Counted from the first letter of the stretch, positions 43,970 through 55,371 are shown. The stretch is 64,000 nt of DNA from Pseudomonas sp. R84 (GCF_009834515.1 NZ_CP019426.1:5339001-5403000); one strand, 5' to 3'. Made by a program: numbers and translations. The notes: a model not told the origin generated them from the sequence alone.

Positions 43970-46900
43970 AGGCGCACAAAGGCGTTTCGACGTGGTGCAT
44001 CGATCACCCGGTCGCCACAATCCTGCTGACCATCGCTCTGGTGCTGGTCGGTTTGATTGCCTTCCCGCGCTTGCCGATTGCCCCACTGCCGGAAGCGGAA
44101 TTTCCGACAATTCAGGTGTCCGCGCAGTTGCCAGGCGCCAGCCCCGACACCATGGCCTCGTCCGTGGCCACGCCGCTGGAGGTGCAATTCAGTGCCATCC
44201 CCGGCATGACCCAGATGACCTCCAGCAGTGCCTTGGGCTCCAGCCTTTTGACCCTGCAATTCACCCTCGATAAAAGCATCGACACCGCCGCGCAGGAAGT
44301 CCAAGCGGCGATCAACACCGCCGCCGGCAAACTGCCCAAGGACATGCCGACGCTACCGACCTGGAAGAAGGTCAACCCGGCCGACAGCCCGGTGCTGATC
44401 CTCAGCGTCAGCTCGACGCAAATGCCCGGCACCGAACTCAGCGATCTGGTGGAAACCCTGCTCTCGCGTCAGATCAGTCAGATCGACGGCGTGGGACAAA
44501 TCAACATCACCGGTCAGCAACGTCCGGCGATTCGCGTACAAGCCTCGGCCGACAAACTCGCGGCGATCGGCCTGACCCTCGCCGACATTCGTCTGGCGAT
44601 CCAGCAGACCAGCCTTAACTTGGCCAAAGGTGCGCTGTACGGCGAATCGAGCATCTCGACGCTGTCGACCAACGACCAGTTGTTCCACCCCGAGGACTAC
44701 AGCCAACTCATCGTTTCCTACAAGGATGGCGCGCCGGTTCACCTGCGCGATGTCGCCAAAGTCGTCAACGGTTCGGAAGATGCCTACGTGCAAGCGTGGG
44801 CCGGTGATCAACCGGGGGTGAATCTGGTGATCTCGCGTCAACCGGGCGCGAACATCGTTGAAACCGTTGACCGCATTCAAGCCGCCCTGCCCGGCCTTGA
44901 AGCGATGTTGCCAGCTTCGGTGCAAGTGAAAACCCTGATCGACCGCACCCAAACCATTCGTGCCTCGCTGCATGAGGTCGAGATCACCCTATTGATCGCG
45001 ATCCTGCTGGTGGTCGCGGTGATGGCGCTGTTTCTGCGCCAATTGTCAGCGACCTTGATTGTTTCGGCGGTGCTCGGCGTGTCGTTGATCGCCAGTTTCG
45101 CGCTGATGTATATCCTCGGTTTCAGCCTGAACAACCTGACGCTGGTGGCGATCGTGGTGGCCGTGGGATTTGTGGTCGACGATGCGATCGTGGTGGTGGA
45201 GAACATCCACCGGCATCTGGAGGCCGGCGACGATATGCGCGAAGCGGCGATCAAGGGCGCCGGCGAGATCGGCTTCACGGTAGTTTCGATCAGTTTCTCG
45301 CTGGTGGCGGCGTTTATTCCGCTGCTGTTCATGGGCGGTGTGGTCGGGCGTCTGTTCAAGGAGTTCGCCCTGACCGCAACCTCCACCATCATGATTTCCG
45401 TGGTGGTCTCGCTGACCCTGGCGCCGACTCTCGCTGCATTGTTCATGCGTAAACCGGTGCACCACGCCCACGACAAACCGGGTTTCAGCGAACGCCTGCT
45501 CGGCTGGTACGAACGAGGACTGCGCCGCGCCCTCGCCCATCAGAAACTGATGATCGGCGTGTTCGGTTTATCGCTGGCCATGGCCATCGGCGGTTACATC
45601 TTTATCCCCAAGGGCTTCTTCCCGGTGCAGGACACCGGTTTCGTCCTCGGCACCACCGAAGCCGCTGCGGATATTTCCTACGGCGACATGGTGAAAAAAC
45701 ACTTGGCCATGGCCGAAATCGTCGCTGCCGATCCGGCCGTGCAGGCGTTCTCCCATTCGGTCGGCGTGTCCGGCAGCAACCAGACCATCGCCAACGGCCG
45801 CTTCTGGATCGCCCTGAAAAAACGCGGCGACCGTGATGTCAGCGCCAGCCAGTTCATCGACCGCATCCGTCCGCAACTGATGAAAGTCCCCGGCATCGTC
45901 CTCTATCTGCGCGCCGGCCAGGACATCAACCTCAGCTCCGGCCCGAGCCGCGCGCAGTATCAATACGTGCTCAAGAGTAACGACGGCGCAACCCTCGCGA
46001 CATGGACGCAACGCCTCACCGAAAAACTGCGCAGCAACCCAGCGTTCCGCGACATTTCCAACGACCTGCAACTGGGCGGCAGCATCACCCACATCAGCAT
46101 CGACCGCAGCGCCGCCGCGCGTTTTGGCCTGACCGCCAGCGATGTCGACGAGGCGCTGTACGACGCCTTCGGTCAACGGCAGATCAATGAATTCCAGACC
46201 CAGGTCAACCAGTACAACGTGATTCTGGAGCTGGACACCAAACAACGCGGCAAGGCCGAAAGCCTCAACTACTTTTACCTGCGCTCGCCGCTGAGTGGCG
46301 AGATGGTGCCGCTGTCGGCGCTGGCCAAGTTCGATGCGCCGACTATTGGCCCGTTGTCGATTGCCCACGATGGCATGTTCCCGGCCGCCAACCTGTCGTT
46401 CAATCTGGCGCCCGGCGTGGCGTTGGGTGATGCGGTAATTCTGCTCAATCAGGCCAAGGCCGAGATCGGCATGCCCACCGCGATCAGCGGCAATTTCCAG
46501 GGCGCGGCGCAGGCGTTCCAGAGTTCGCTGGCCAGTCAGCCGTGGCTGATTCTCGCGGCGCTGGTGGCGGTGTACATCATTCTCGGTGTGCTTTATGAAA
46601 GCTTCGTGCACCCGCTGACGATCATCTCGACGCTGCCGGCGGCGGGTTTGGGCGCGGTGATCATGCTGTGGATCTGCGGCCAGGACTTTTCGATCATGGC
46701 GCTGATCGGTCTGGTGTTGCTGATCGGTATCGTCAAGAAGAACGGCATCCTGATGATCGACTTCGCCCTCGAAGCCCAACGACACCGAGGCCTGTCGCCG
46801 CAGGATGCGATTTTCGAGGCGTGCATCACGCGATTCCGGCCGATCATCATGACCACCCTCGCCGCCCTGCTCGGCGCCCTGCCGCTGATGCTCGGTTACG

Positions 46901-47079
46901 GCACCGGCGCCGAGTTGCGCCAGCCGCTGGGGATCGCGGTGGTGGGCGGTTTGCTGGTCAGCCAGATGCTGACGTTGTTTACCACTCCAGTCATATACTT
47001 GTGGCTCGAGCGGCTGTTTCACCGGCACTCACACCCACCAGCCCCATCGCCCGCACCGGCATTGGCGACCACAGACTGA
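43966..47079 (+). CDS. RND multidrug efflux permease (HAE-1 family)
   Basis: 1037 residues, the usual size of AcrB/MdtC-type pumps. Features: N-terminal helix then PLPEAEFPTIQVSAQLPGAS, VGQINITGQQRPAIR, and the proton-relay aspartates in VGFVVDDAIVVVENIHRH (TM4). The second half carries PVQDTGFVLGTTE and LLIGIVKKNGILMIDFALE, as in MdtB/C. One permease follows the adaptor, with no outer-membrane channel gene next to it, so it likely borrows a TolC/OprM-type channel. A two-component system follows. Confidence 0.95.
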   Translation: MKAHKGVSTWCIDHPVATILLTIALVLVGLIAFPRLPIAPLPEAEFPTIQVSAQLPGASPDTMASSVATPLEVQFSAIPGMTQMTSSSALGSSLLTLQFTLDKSIDTAAQEVQAAINTAAGKLPKDMPTLPTWKKVNPADSPVLILSVSSTQMPGTELSDLVETLLSRQISQIDGVGQINITGQQRPAIRVQASADKLAAIGLTLADIRLAIQQTSLNLAKGALYGESSISTLSTNDQLFHPEDYSQLIVSYKDGAPVHLRDVAKVVNGSEDAYVQAWAGDQPGVNLVISRQPGANIVETVDRIQAALPGLEAMLPASVQVKTLIDRTQTIRASLHEVEITLLIAILLVVAVMALFLRQLSATLIVSAVLGVSLIASFALMYILGFSLNNLTLVAIVVAVGFVVDDAIVVVENIHRHLEAGDDMREAAIKGAGEIGFTVVSISFSLVAAFIPLLFMGGVVGRLFKEFALTATSTIMISVVVSLTLAPTLAALFMRKPVHHAHDKPGFSERLLGWYERGLRRALAHQKLMIGVFGLSLAMAIGGYIFIPKGFFPVQDTGFVLGTTEAAADISYGDMVKKHLAMAEIVAADPAVQAFSHSVGVSGSNQTIANGRFWIALKKRGDRDVSASQFIDRIRPQLMKVPGIVLYLRAGQDINLSSGPSRAQYQYVLKSNDGATLATWTQRLTEKLRSNPAFRDISNDLQLGGSITHISIDRSAAARFGLTASDVDEALYDAFGQRQINEFQTQVNQYNVILELDTKQRGKAESLNYFYLRSPLSGEMVPLSALAKFDAPTIGPLSIAHDGMFPAANLSFNLAPGVALGDAVILLNQAKAEIGMPTAISGNFQGAAQAFQSSLASQPWLILAALVAVYIILGVLYESFVHPLTIISTLPAAGLGAVIMLWICGQDFSIMALIGLVLLIGIVKKNGILMIDFALEAQRHRGLSPQDAIFEACITRFRPIIMTTLAALLGALPLMLGYGTGAELRQPLGIAVVGGLLVSQMLTLFTTPVIYLWLERLFHRHSHPPAPSPAPALATTD

Positions 47080-47088
47080 GGCAGGGTC

Positions 47089-47766
47089 ATGCGCGTTCTG
47101 ATTATCGAAGACGAGGAAAAAACCGCGGACTATCTACACCGCGGTCTGACGGAACAGGGTTACACCGTGGATCTGGCCCGCGACGGCGTCGAGGGTCTGC
47201 ATCTGGCGCTGGAAAGCGACTACGCGGTGATCGTCCTCGACGTCATGTTGCCGGGCCTCGACGGCTTCGGCGTACTGCGCGCATTGCGTGCACGCAAGCA
47301 GACCCCGGTGATCATGCTCACCGCCCGCGAGCGCGTCGAAGACCGCATCAAAGGCCTGCGCGACGGTGCCGACGATTACCTCGGCAAACCGTTTTCCTTC
47401 CTTGAACTGGTCGCGCGCCTGCAAGCGCTGACCCGGCGCAGTGGCGGGCATGAACCGGTGCAGGTGAGCATCGCCGACCTGTGGATAGATCTGATCAGCC
47501 GCAAGGCCACTCGCGCTGGCACCCGACTGGATCTGACGGCCAAAGAGTTTTCGCTGCTTAGCGTACTGGCCCGCCGGCAAGGTGAAATTCTTTCGAAAAC
47601 CGCCATCGCCGAGATGGTCTGGGACATCAATTTCGACAGCGATGCGAACGTCGTCGAAGTGGCGATCAAACGCCTGCGCGCCAAGCTCGACGGGCCGTTC
47701 GACGAGAAGTTGCTGCACACCATTCGCGGCATGGGTTATGTGCTGGAGAGCCGTGGTGTCCAGTAA
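47089..47766 (+). CDS. OmpR/PhoB-family response regulator (CusR/CopR-like)
   Basis: 225 residues: receiver domain with phospho-acceptor Asp51 in IVLDVMLPG, acidic pocket EDEEK, and Lys100 in YLGKPF; then a winged-helix domain (about 130-225) with TAKEFSLLSVLARRQGE and EVAIKRLRAKLD. The closest recalled subfamily is heavy-metal regulators (CusR/CopR/IrlR). Its start is 9 bases after the RND gene's stop, so it probably controls that pump. Its 3' end overlaps the kinase gene. Confidence 0.93.
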   Translation: MRVLIIEDEEKTADYLHRGLTEQGYTVDLARDGVEGLHLALESDYAVIVLDVMLPGLDGFGVLRALRARKQTPVIMLTARERVEDRIKGLRDGADDYLGKPFSFLELVARLQALTRRSGGHEPVQVSIADLWIDLISRKATRAGTRLDLTAKEFSLLSVLARRQGEILSKTAIAEMVWDINFDSDANVVEVAIKRLRAKLDGPFDEKLLHTIRGMGYVLESRGVQ

Positions 47767-49120
47767 TTCGATTGCCCTGCGCCTGAGCGGAATGTTCACG
47801 CTGGTGGCGTTAGTGGTGTTTCTGTTGATCGGCGGCGCGTTGTATCAGCAGGTCGACAAAGGCTTGGGATTGCTCCCGGAAGCCGAGCTGGATGCGCGTT
47901 ATAGCGTGCTCGAATCGGCGCTCAATCGCTTTGGCACGCCAGAGCATTGGCTGAAGATAAACGCCAAGTTGAAGCTGCTCGGCGAAGAGGACAAACGCAT
48001 TCGGTTCTGGGCGGTGAGCGGCGATCCGGGTTACGAATACGGTCAGCCGGACGCCGCGATTCGGGCCTTCGCCCAAGGCCCGCTGGGCATGCATGACCTG
48101 CAGTTGCCCAACCATCCTTATCCGTTGAAAGTACTGCTGACCGAGCTGCCGGCCAAAGATCAGCGCCCGCCGCTGCGCTTCATGATCGGCATCGATACCG
48201 AGACCTTTCATGAGACTCAGCACAATCTGTTGATCGCCCTGATCGGGCTGGCGATTGTCGGTGTGCTGATGGCCTCGGCGCTAGGTTATTGGGTCGCCCG
48301 GATTGGTTTGAAGCCGTTGATCAAACTGTCCCACGAGGCTCAGCGATTGGCGCCACCACTACGCGCCGGGCGTTTGCGTTTGTCACCGCTGCCACCGGAG
48401 CTTGAGCAATTTGTCGACTCGTTCAACTCGACGCTGGAACGGGTTGAAGTCGCCTACTCGCGGCTGGAATCGTTCAACGCCGACGTTGCCCATGAACTGC
48501 GTTCGCCGCTGACCAATCTGATTGGCCAGACGCAAGTGGCGCTGACCCGTGGACGCTCTGCAGAACACTACTTCGAAGTGCTGCAATCCAATCTGGAAGA
48601 ACTGGAACGGCTGCGCTCGATCATCAATGACATGCTGTTTCTGGCCAGTGCCGATCAGGGCAACAAGGCGACCAAACTCACCTCCACTTCGCTGGCTGAT
48701 GAGGTGGCGACGACGCTGGAATATCTGGATTTCATTCTTGAAGACGCACAGGTTGAAGTGCAGGTCAGCGGTGATGCACTGGTGCAGATCGAGGTCGCGC
48801 ATTTGCGTCGGGCGTTGATCAACTTACTGAGCAATGCGGTGCAGCATACCGGGCCGGGTCAGGTGATCGAGGTTCACATTGAGGTTGAAGAACATCAGGT
48901 GAGTATTGGAGTGGCCAACCCCGGATCGCCGATTGCCAGCGAGCATTTGCCACGGTTGTTCGAGCGCTTTTATCGGGTCGATGCGTCTCGTAGTAACAGC
49001 GGTAATAACCATGGCTTGGGGCTGGCGATCGTCAAGGCGATTGCGCTGATGCATGGCGGGGATGTGTTTGTGCGCAGTGATCGGGGGATGAATACCTTCG
49101 GGATTTATTTGCCGGTCTGA
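47756..49120 (+). CDS. sensor histidine kinase (CusS/CopS-like)
   Basis: 454 residues from the GTG at 47756; GGAG lies 10 bases before, and the gene overlaps the regulator's stop. Two helices (about 12-32 and 155-180) flank a periplasmic sensor region. HAMP, then the H-box FNADVAHELRSPLTNLIGQ (phospho-His), N-box LINLLSNAVQH, and G-box NNHGLGLAIVKAI. Matches the heavy-metal-sensor (cusS) type. Cognate of the upstream regulator. Confidence 0.93.
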   Translation: MSSNSIALRLSGMFTLVALVVFLLIGGALYQQVDKGLGLLPEAELDARYSVLESALNRFGTPEHWLKINAKLKLLGEEDKRIRFWAVSGDPGYEYGQPDAAIRAFAQGPLGMHDLQLPNHPYPLKVLLTELPAKDQRPPLRFMIGIDTETFHETQHNLLIALIGLAIVGVLMASALGYWVARIGLKPLIKLSHEAQRLAPPLRAGRLRLSPLPPELEQFVDSFNSTLERVEVAYSRLESFNADVAHELRSPLTNLIGQTQVALTRGRSAEHYFEVLQSNLEELERLRSIINDMLFLASADQGNKATKLTSTSLADEVATTLEYLDFILEDAQVEVQVSGDALVQIEVAHLRRALINLLSNAVQHTGPGQVIEVHIEVEEHQVSIGVANPGSPIASEHLPRLFERFYRVDASRSNSGNNHGLGLAIVKAIALMHGGDVFVRSDRGMNTFGIYLPV

Positions 49121-49123
49121 AAA

Positions 49124-49300
49124 GCCCCTCACCCTAGCCCTCCCAAAACTTCGGAGCGCCCGGAGGTAGAGGGGACTGACCGCGTTGTTCTTTCAAGGTA
49201 CACCGACCTGAAATATCCAGTCGAACTCAGGCTTTGAAAAGCCCCGATCGGCTCCCTTTCCCCCTCGCCCCCCTGGGGGAGAGGGCTGGGGTGAGGGGGT
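49124..49300. repeat. dispersed CCCTCTCCC..GGGAGAGGG repeat, copy 5
   Basis: Starts CCCCTCACCCTAGCCCTCCC and contains GGTACACCGACCTGAAATA. It ends GGGGGAGAGGGCTGGGGTGAGG. The left hairpin is altered by an insertion (AAAACTTCGGAGCGCCC). Confidence 0.8.
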
Positions 49301-49414
49301 GACTTTTGCTTCTGCTGTAACAGTCATTTATGAAAATCACGCTGTTTCCCAACGCCCAGCGACCTTATCTTTGCCCGCACCAAACAGCACTCGCCAAGCG
49401 AGAAGGTTTTCAAG

Positions 49415-49636
49415 ATGTCCAACAGTATGGGTATTGCCAGCGCGTTCGTTTTGTCCTCATTGATCCTGTCGCCGATGGCGATGGCTGAAGAATCGCAGTC
49501 GTTCGTGGCGCAAAATGTCGCTCGCGCTCAGGCCTTCGATCAGCATCAGGCCGAAGTGATGGCCAAGGCTCAGGACGCCTCGCAAGCCCCGCAGGCTGCC
49601 ACTTCCCAGACTCAAGCGAGCGAGACAGACAGCTGA
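49415..49636 (+). CDS. small exported protein, unknown
   Basis: 73 residues with an N-terminal signal peptide (SAFVLSSLILSPMAMA, cleavage near residue 24). The mature 49 residues are Gln/Ala-rich (QNVARAQAFDQHQAEVMAKA) and lack cysteine. A clear terminator follows, so it is a single-gene unit. Function unknown. Confidence 0.65.
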   Translation: MSNSMGIASAFVLSSLILSPMAMAEESQSFVAQNVARAQAFDQHQAEVMAKAQDASQAPQAATSQTQASETDS

Positions 49637-49705
49637 GTCGCGCTCCGCGCCAACGTTTCCCTCGACGCGGTTGTTTGGCTCTTCCCGTTCAACCGTCGTC
49701 ATTCC

Positions 49706-49732
49706 AGGCCGCTGCCTTTCAGCGGCCTTTTT
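49706..49732 (+). terminator. Rho-independent terminator
   Basis: AGGCCGCTG-CCTTT-CAGCGGCCT followed by six T, 70 bases after the small exported protein gene. Confidence 0.88.
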
Positions 49733-49827
49733 TCGTTGTGGTCTGAAAGCCGTTTGGTTCGTCTGTAACAACAAGAAACATCGAGCGCCTCAAAATATAG
49801 AGGCGCCAGTTGACCCAAGGAGCTCCA

Positions 49828-51150
49828 TTGCACGTGCGTTACCCAGTTCGCTTCATCCCGCTGCTCATTGCAATTACCGCAACGATTGCCCCTGCCGCTC
49901 ACGCCGACGAGCCTGCCAAGGAAGGTTTTGTCGAGGGTTCGAGCCTCAACCTCAACGCCCGCAACTACTACATGAATCGCAACCGCTTGCAGAAAGCGGA
50001 CGACAACATCGAGTGGGGTCAGGGCTTTCTCGGGGTTTTCCAGTCGGGATACACCGAAGGCACGCTCGGTTTCGGCATTGATGCCCACGCCATGCTCGGG
50101 CTGAAACTGGATGGCGGTGGCGGCACCGACGGTTCGAGCATCCTGCCGGTCAGAGAGAACGGCGGCAAAGCACCGGGGGCATTTTCCACCGCAGGGGGCA
50201 CGCTGAAAATGCGCGCGTTCGATACCGAGTTGAAGGCCGGTGACCTGTTCCTCACCAACCCGGTGATTGCCGGCGGTGACACGCGCATGCTGCCGCAGAC
50301 CTTCCGTGGTGTGAGCCTGACCAACCACAGCTTCGATGGCTGGTTGATTGAAGGTGGCCAGGCCAGTTTCACCAAGCCTTACAACCAGAGCGGCCACACC
50401 CGCATCGGCACTTCCTACGGGACATTGGCCGAGGGCGACGAGAGTCAGCACCTGAACTGGGCCGGCGTGGCCTGGAGCGGTGTCGAAGGTCTGACCAGCA
50501 GCCTCTACGCGTCCGAGCTGAAGAACATCTGGAACCAGTACTACTACGACCTCGACTACACCTGGCAGTTGAACGACCTGGTCAGCCTCAACCCGGGCCT
50601 GCACTTCTATCACACGCAGGACACCGGCGATGCACTGCTGGGCAACATCGACAACAACACCTACAGCCTGCATTTCACCGTTGGCGTGGGTAATCACAGC
50701 GTTACCGCCGCGTATCAGCGGGTCAACGGTAATACGCCGTTCGATTACATCAGCCAGGGCGACAGCGTTTATCTGGATAACTCGCAGCAGTACTCCGACT
50801 TCAACGGCCCGAACGAACGCTCGTGGAAGCTTAAATACGCCTATGACTTTGCCGGTGTCGGCATGCCGGGGCTGACCTCGTCGGTCTCCTACTCGCGCGG
50901 CACGGTGGATCTGACCAAGGTCGACCCTGACAGCAAAGGCTATTCCAACTGGTACAGCGCCGATGGCCGCAACGCCAAACACTGGGAACGCGATCTCGAC
51001 TTGCAGTACGTGGTGCAGAGCGGTCAGGCCAAGGATCTGGCGCTGCATCTGCAATGGGCGACCAACCGAGGCGGCAACGGCTACGGCGTGATTGATTCGG
51101 ATACAGATGAATACCGCGTCATCATCGACTACCCGATCAACGTCTTCTAA
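49828..51150 (+). CDS. OprD-family outer-membrane porin
   Basis: 440 residues from the TTG at 49828, which has AAGGAG five bases upstream; a GTG at 49834 and TTG at 49810 are alternatives. Signal peptide [18 protein letters not shown]. The mature protein starts with [17 protein letters not shown], typical of OprD-type porins, and continues as alternating beta strands ([20 protein letters not shown], then [15 protein letters not shown]) to a terminal phenylalanine (YPINVF), the outer-membrane export signal. Such porins take up small amino acids or aromatic acids. Specificity unknown. Confidence 0.92.
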   Translation: MHVRYPVRFIPLLIAITATIAPAAHADEPAKEGFVEGSSLNLNARNYYMNRNRLQKADDNIEWGQGFLGVFQSGYTEGTLGFGIDAHAMLGLKLDGGGGTDGSSILPVRENGGKAPGAFSTAGGTLKMRAFDTELKAGDLFLTNPVIAGGDTRMLPQTFRGVSLTNHSFDGWLIEGGQASFTKPYNQSGHTRIGTSYGTLAEGDESQHLNWAGVAWSGVEGLTSSLYASELKNIWNQYYYDLDYTWQLNDLVSLNPGLHFYHTQDTGDALLGNIDNNTYSLHFTVGVGNHSVTAAYQRVNGNTPFDYISQGDSVYLDNSQQYSDFNGPNERSWKLKYAYDFAGVGMPGLTSSVSYSRGTVDLTKVDPDSKGYSNWYSADGRNAKHWERDLDLQYVVQSGQAKDLALHLQWATNRGGNGYGVIDSDTDEYRVIIDYPINVF

Positions 51151-51191
51151 GATCGGCGCCATAACAGCGTCTTGAATTCAGCGATGCACCC

Positions 51192-51281
51192 TGTGGGAGC
51201 GAGCCTGCTCGCGAAAGCGGTCTACCATTCGACATCCAGGTTGAATGACATGGCGCTTTCGCGAGCAGGCTCGCTCCAACA
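51192..51281. repeat. REP pair (REPIN)
   Basis: TGTGGGAGCGAGCCTGCTCG arms around about 40 bases, ending GCAGGCTCGCTCCAACA; between the porin and the cyclase genes. Confidence 0.9.
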
Positions 51282-51359
51282 TTGGGCATGGTTTCTGGCT
51301 TCGGCTGTGGTGTTTGGCCTACTACGCTTATAAGACTCCCCCCAACCGACAGCCCAATC

Positions 51360-52868
51360 ATGATCGCGAGCCGTACCCCACCCGTTGCGGGCAAGACCGG
51401 ACGCCCCGAGTTGCTGCTGATCTGCGGCAGTTCGCTGACCGTGATCGCGATTCTGTGCATCGTCACGTTCCTGCTGATCCGCGAGCACGCCAACGCTCAG
51501 GAATCAGCCACCCGCAGCGCCACCACCATCGCGCAACTGATCGACGCCGATGTGCTGCGCACCGTCGAGTTGTACGACTTGACGCTGCAAGGCCTGATCG
51601 CCGCAGCCCAGCGTGATGACCTGCAGGATGTCTCACCGCAGATCCGTCATCTGGCGCTGTTCGACCGCTCCACCACCGCGCGCTTCAAGGGCGACATTCT
51701 GCTGCTCGACAAACACGGCAACGTCATTGCCGACTCTTCGCGGGTCGAGCCGAAACCGGGCAACTTTGCCGACCGCGATTATTTCCTCGCCCACGCATTC
51801 AACCGTGATGTCGGCATGTTTATCAGCCGCCCGTTCAAGACACGTTGCGACTGCGACGAAGCCAACCAGTGGCGAATCAGCTTCAGTCGACGGATCTCCT
51901 CGGAAAACGGTGAGTTCGCCGGTGTGGCCGTGGCGTCGATGAAACTCGATTACTTCGACCAGTTGTTCAACAGCCTCGACATTGGCAAAGACAGCACGTT
52001 GAACATCATCGACAACGACGGCGTCCTGCTGGCGCAAAAGCCTTATCTGCAAAGTGATTCCATCGGCAAAAGCTTCGGCAACCGGCCCAACGTCATACGG
52101 ATTCTGCGCGACAAAAGTGGCAATGGCAGTTTCAACAGCGTTTCCAGCATCGACCATCAACAACGCCTCTATACCTATTCGCGGGTCGGCAATCTGCCGT
52201 TGATCGTGATGGTTGCGCTGTCCAGCGACGAGGTGTTCGGCACATGGCGTCGGACCGCCCTGTTGATCAGCGGCGCCACGGGGGTGTTGTGCGTGGGTTT
52301 GCTGTGGCTGACCTGGCTGCTGGCCCGCGAGTTGCGCTTGCGCCAGCGGGCCGAGCGCGAGCTGGCGCAACTGGCCGCCACCGATGCACTGACGGGGGTG
52401 GCCAATCGGCGGATGCTCGATCAAGCGTTGCGTCATGAGTGGTTCCGCGCCCAACGCTCGGGCAAGCCGATGTCGGTGATGATGATCGATGCCGATCACT
52501 TCAAGGCCTTCAATGACCGGCATGGGCATCAGGCCGGGGATCAGGCGTTGAAAACGCTGGCTAGGGTCATTACTGAAAGTGTGCGGCGACCAGCGGATCT
52601 GGTAGCGCGTTATGGGGGTGAGGAGTTTTCGGTGATTCTCGCCGAGACCGATGGTCATGGCGCGCAGCAGATTGCCGAGCATATTCGTCAGGCTGTGGAG
52701 CAGTTGCCATTGGTCGACGGGGCCGAGCGGCCGATGACGGTGAGTATTGGCATCGCGAGCTGGACGGCGGCGAGTGAGATGACGCTGGAGCAGTTGTTGT
52801 TTGCGGCGGACAAGGCGCTTTATCAGGCCAAGGAAAGTGGGCGCAATCGGGTGGTGGTGGCTGCCTGA
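51360..52868 (+). CDS. membrane diguanylate cyclase with Cache-like sensor
   Basis: About 502 residues from the ATG at 51360. Two membrane helices (about 20-42 and 305-330) flank a periplasmic double-Cache-like domain. The C-terminal GGDEF domain (about 345-502) has LTGVANRRMLDQALR and the active loop YGGEEFSVIL. An RPAD sequence sits exactly five residues before GGEEF, the product-inhibition I-site (RxxD). All catalytic residues are present, so it should make c-di-GMP. Confidence 0.92.
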   Translation: MIASRTPPVAGKTGRPELLLICGSSLTVIAILCIVTFLLIREHANAQESATRSATTIAQLIDADVLRTVELYDLTLQGLIAAAQRDDLQDVSPQIRHLALFDRSTTARFKGDILLLDKHGNVIADSSRVEPKPGNFADRDYFLAHAFNRDVGMFISRPFKTRCDCDEANQWRISFSRRISSENGEFAGVAVASMKLDYFDQLFNSLDIGKDSTLNIIDNDGVLLAQKPYLQSDSIGKSFGNRPNVIRILRDKSGNGSFNSVSSIDHQQRLYTYSRVGNLPLIVMVALSSDEVFGTWRRTALLISGATGVLCVGLLWLTWLLARELRLRQRAERELAQLAATDALTGVANRRMLDQALRHEWFRAQRSGKPMSVMMIDADHFKAFNDRHGHQAGDQALKTLARVITESVRRPADLVARYGGEEFSVILAETDGHGAQQIAEHIRQAVEQLPLVDGAERPMTVSIGIASWTAASEMTLEQLLFAADKALYQAKESGRNRVVVAA

Positions 52869-52895
52869 ACGTTCTGAGGCGATCGCACCGACGCC

Positions 52896-52960
52896 TTCGC
52901 GAGCAGGCTCGCTCCCACATTTGAAATGCATTCCCCTGTGGGAGCGAGCCTGCTCGCGAA
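52896..52960. repeat. REP pair (REPIN), short spacer
   Basis: TTCGCGAGCAGGCTCGCTCCC and GGGAGCGAGCCTGCTCGCGAA around 20 bases, between the cyclase and lpxC, whose transcripts converge. Confidence 0.9.
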
Positions 52961-52996
52961 GAGGCCAGATCAGGCACTAGAGCAATTGCAGGCATA

Positions 52997-53030
52997 AAAA
53001 AAGGCCATCCAAGGATGGCCTTCAAAAAAC
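52997..53030 (-). terminator. terminator of lpxC
   Basis: AAGGCCATCC-AAGG-ATGGCCTT hairpin with flanking A/T runs, 17 bases after the lpxC stop. Confidence 0.88.
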
Positions 53031-53046
53031 TAGAGAGGTTTTTTAC

Positions 53047-53994
<948 letters not shown>

Positions 53995-54070
53995 TCAACA
54001 AAGGCTGGCGATGATAGCAGACCATGCCTTTGCTGAACACCAATCACCTTCATAGCCCTGATACATTCCA

Positions 54071-55267
54071 TCAATCGGCCTGACGACGCAGGAAAGCCGG
54101 GATGTCCAGGTAGTCCAGATCATCTTGCGGATTCATCTTCGCGGCAGCCGCAGCACCAGCCTGAGCCTGGTTGCGCATGACGGTCGGACGGTCCAGGTCA
54201 CGGTAATTCACCGCTGGCGCTTCCTGACGGGCCGGAGCCGGTTGTTGCACCTGGGCGGAAGCCATGGAAGTGTGAACGGTGTTGTCGATGACCTTTACAG
54301 GCTTCTCGATTTTCGCGCCCAGACCGGTGGCAACCACGGTGACGTGCAGCTCGTCGCGCATGTCCGGATCGATAACGGTACCGACCTTGACCATCGCGTG
54401 CTCGGAAGCGAAGGCTTCGATGATGCTACCCACGTCGGAGTACTCACCCAGAGACAGGTCAGGACCGGCGGTGATGTTCACCAGGATGCCGCGTGCGCCT
54501 TGCAGGTTCACGTCTTCCAGCAGCGGGTTGCGGATGGCCGCTTCAGTGGCTTCACGTGCACGGTTCGGACCACTGGCGCAGCCAGTGCCCATCATCGCCA
54601 TGCCCATTTCGCTCATCACGGTACGTACGTCGGCGAAGTCGACGTTGATCATGCCCGGACGCTTGATGATGTCGGAGATACCGCGAACGGCACCGGCCAG
54701 TACATCGTCTGCCTTGGCGAAAGCCGACAGCAGGCTGGCGTCTTTACCGAGGATGGTCAGCAGCTTCTCGTTGGGAATAGTGATCAACGAGTCGACGCTT
54801 TCCGAGAGCATACGGATGCCTTCATCGGCGATCTGCATACGCTTGCGGCCTTCGAACGGGAACGGACGCGTTACGACAGCAACGGTCAGAATGCCCATTT
54901 CCTTGGCCACTTCGGCGATGATCGGCGCAGCACCGGTACCGGTACCGCCGCCCATGCCAGTGGTGATGAACACCATGTTGGTGCCCTGCAGGACTTCGGC
55001 AATGCGCTCACGGTCTTCGAGAGCGGCCTGACGACCTACTTCAGGGTTGGCGCCGGCGCCCAGACCTTTGGTCACGCCGGTGCCCAGTTGCAGAATGGTA
55101 CGCGCGCCGATGTTTTTCAGCGCCTGAGCATCAGTGTTGGCGCAGATGAATTCAACGCCTTCGATGTTGCTCTTGACCATATGATTGACAGCGTTGCCGC
55201 CGCCACCGCCAACACCGATAACTTTGATTACCGGGCTTGCGGGGATGTTGTCTACGAGTTCGAACAT
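54071..55267 (-). CDS. ftsZ: cell-division GTPase FtsZ
   Basis: 398 residues. GTP-binding GGGGNAVNHM (near 20) and tubulin signature GGGTGTGAAP (near 105), T7 loop NVDFADVRTVMSEMG. A flexible linker (about 325-380) leads to the conserved C-terminal peptide DYLDIPAFLRRQ that binds FtsA and ZipA. It forms the Z ring. It lies 104 bases after ftsA. Confidence 0.99.
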   Translation of the reverse strand: MFELVDNIPASPVIKVIGVGGGGGNAVNHMVKSNIEGVEFICANTDAQALKNIGARTILQLGTGVTKGLGAGANPEVGRQAALEDRERIAEVLQGTNMVFITTGMGGGTGTGAAPIIAEVAKEMGILTVAVVTRPFPFEGRKRMQIADEGIRMLSESVDSLITIPNEKLLTILGKDASLLSAFAKADDVLAGAVRGISDIIKRPGMINVDFADVRTVMSEMGMAMMGTGCASGPNRAREATEAAIRNPLLEDVNLQGARGILVNITAGPDLSLGEYSDVGSIIEAFASEHAMVKVGTVIDPDMRDELHVTVVATGLGAKIEKPVKVIDNTVHTSMASAQVQQPAPARQEAPAVNYRDLDRPTVMRNQAQAGAAAAAKMNPQDDLDYLDIPAFLRRQAD

Positions 55268-55371
55268 TTTCCCTCTCCTTACATTCTCTAGTTTTTTCGC
55301 CTACTGCATTTTTGTCGCGGTGCATCTACTGCTACTGCTTGCCGCCCGAAGCTTGACGCTTCCAGCTGCTT

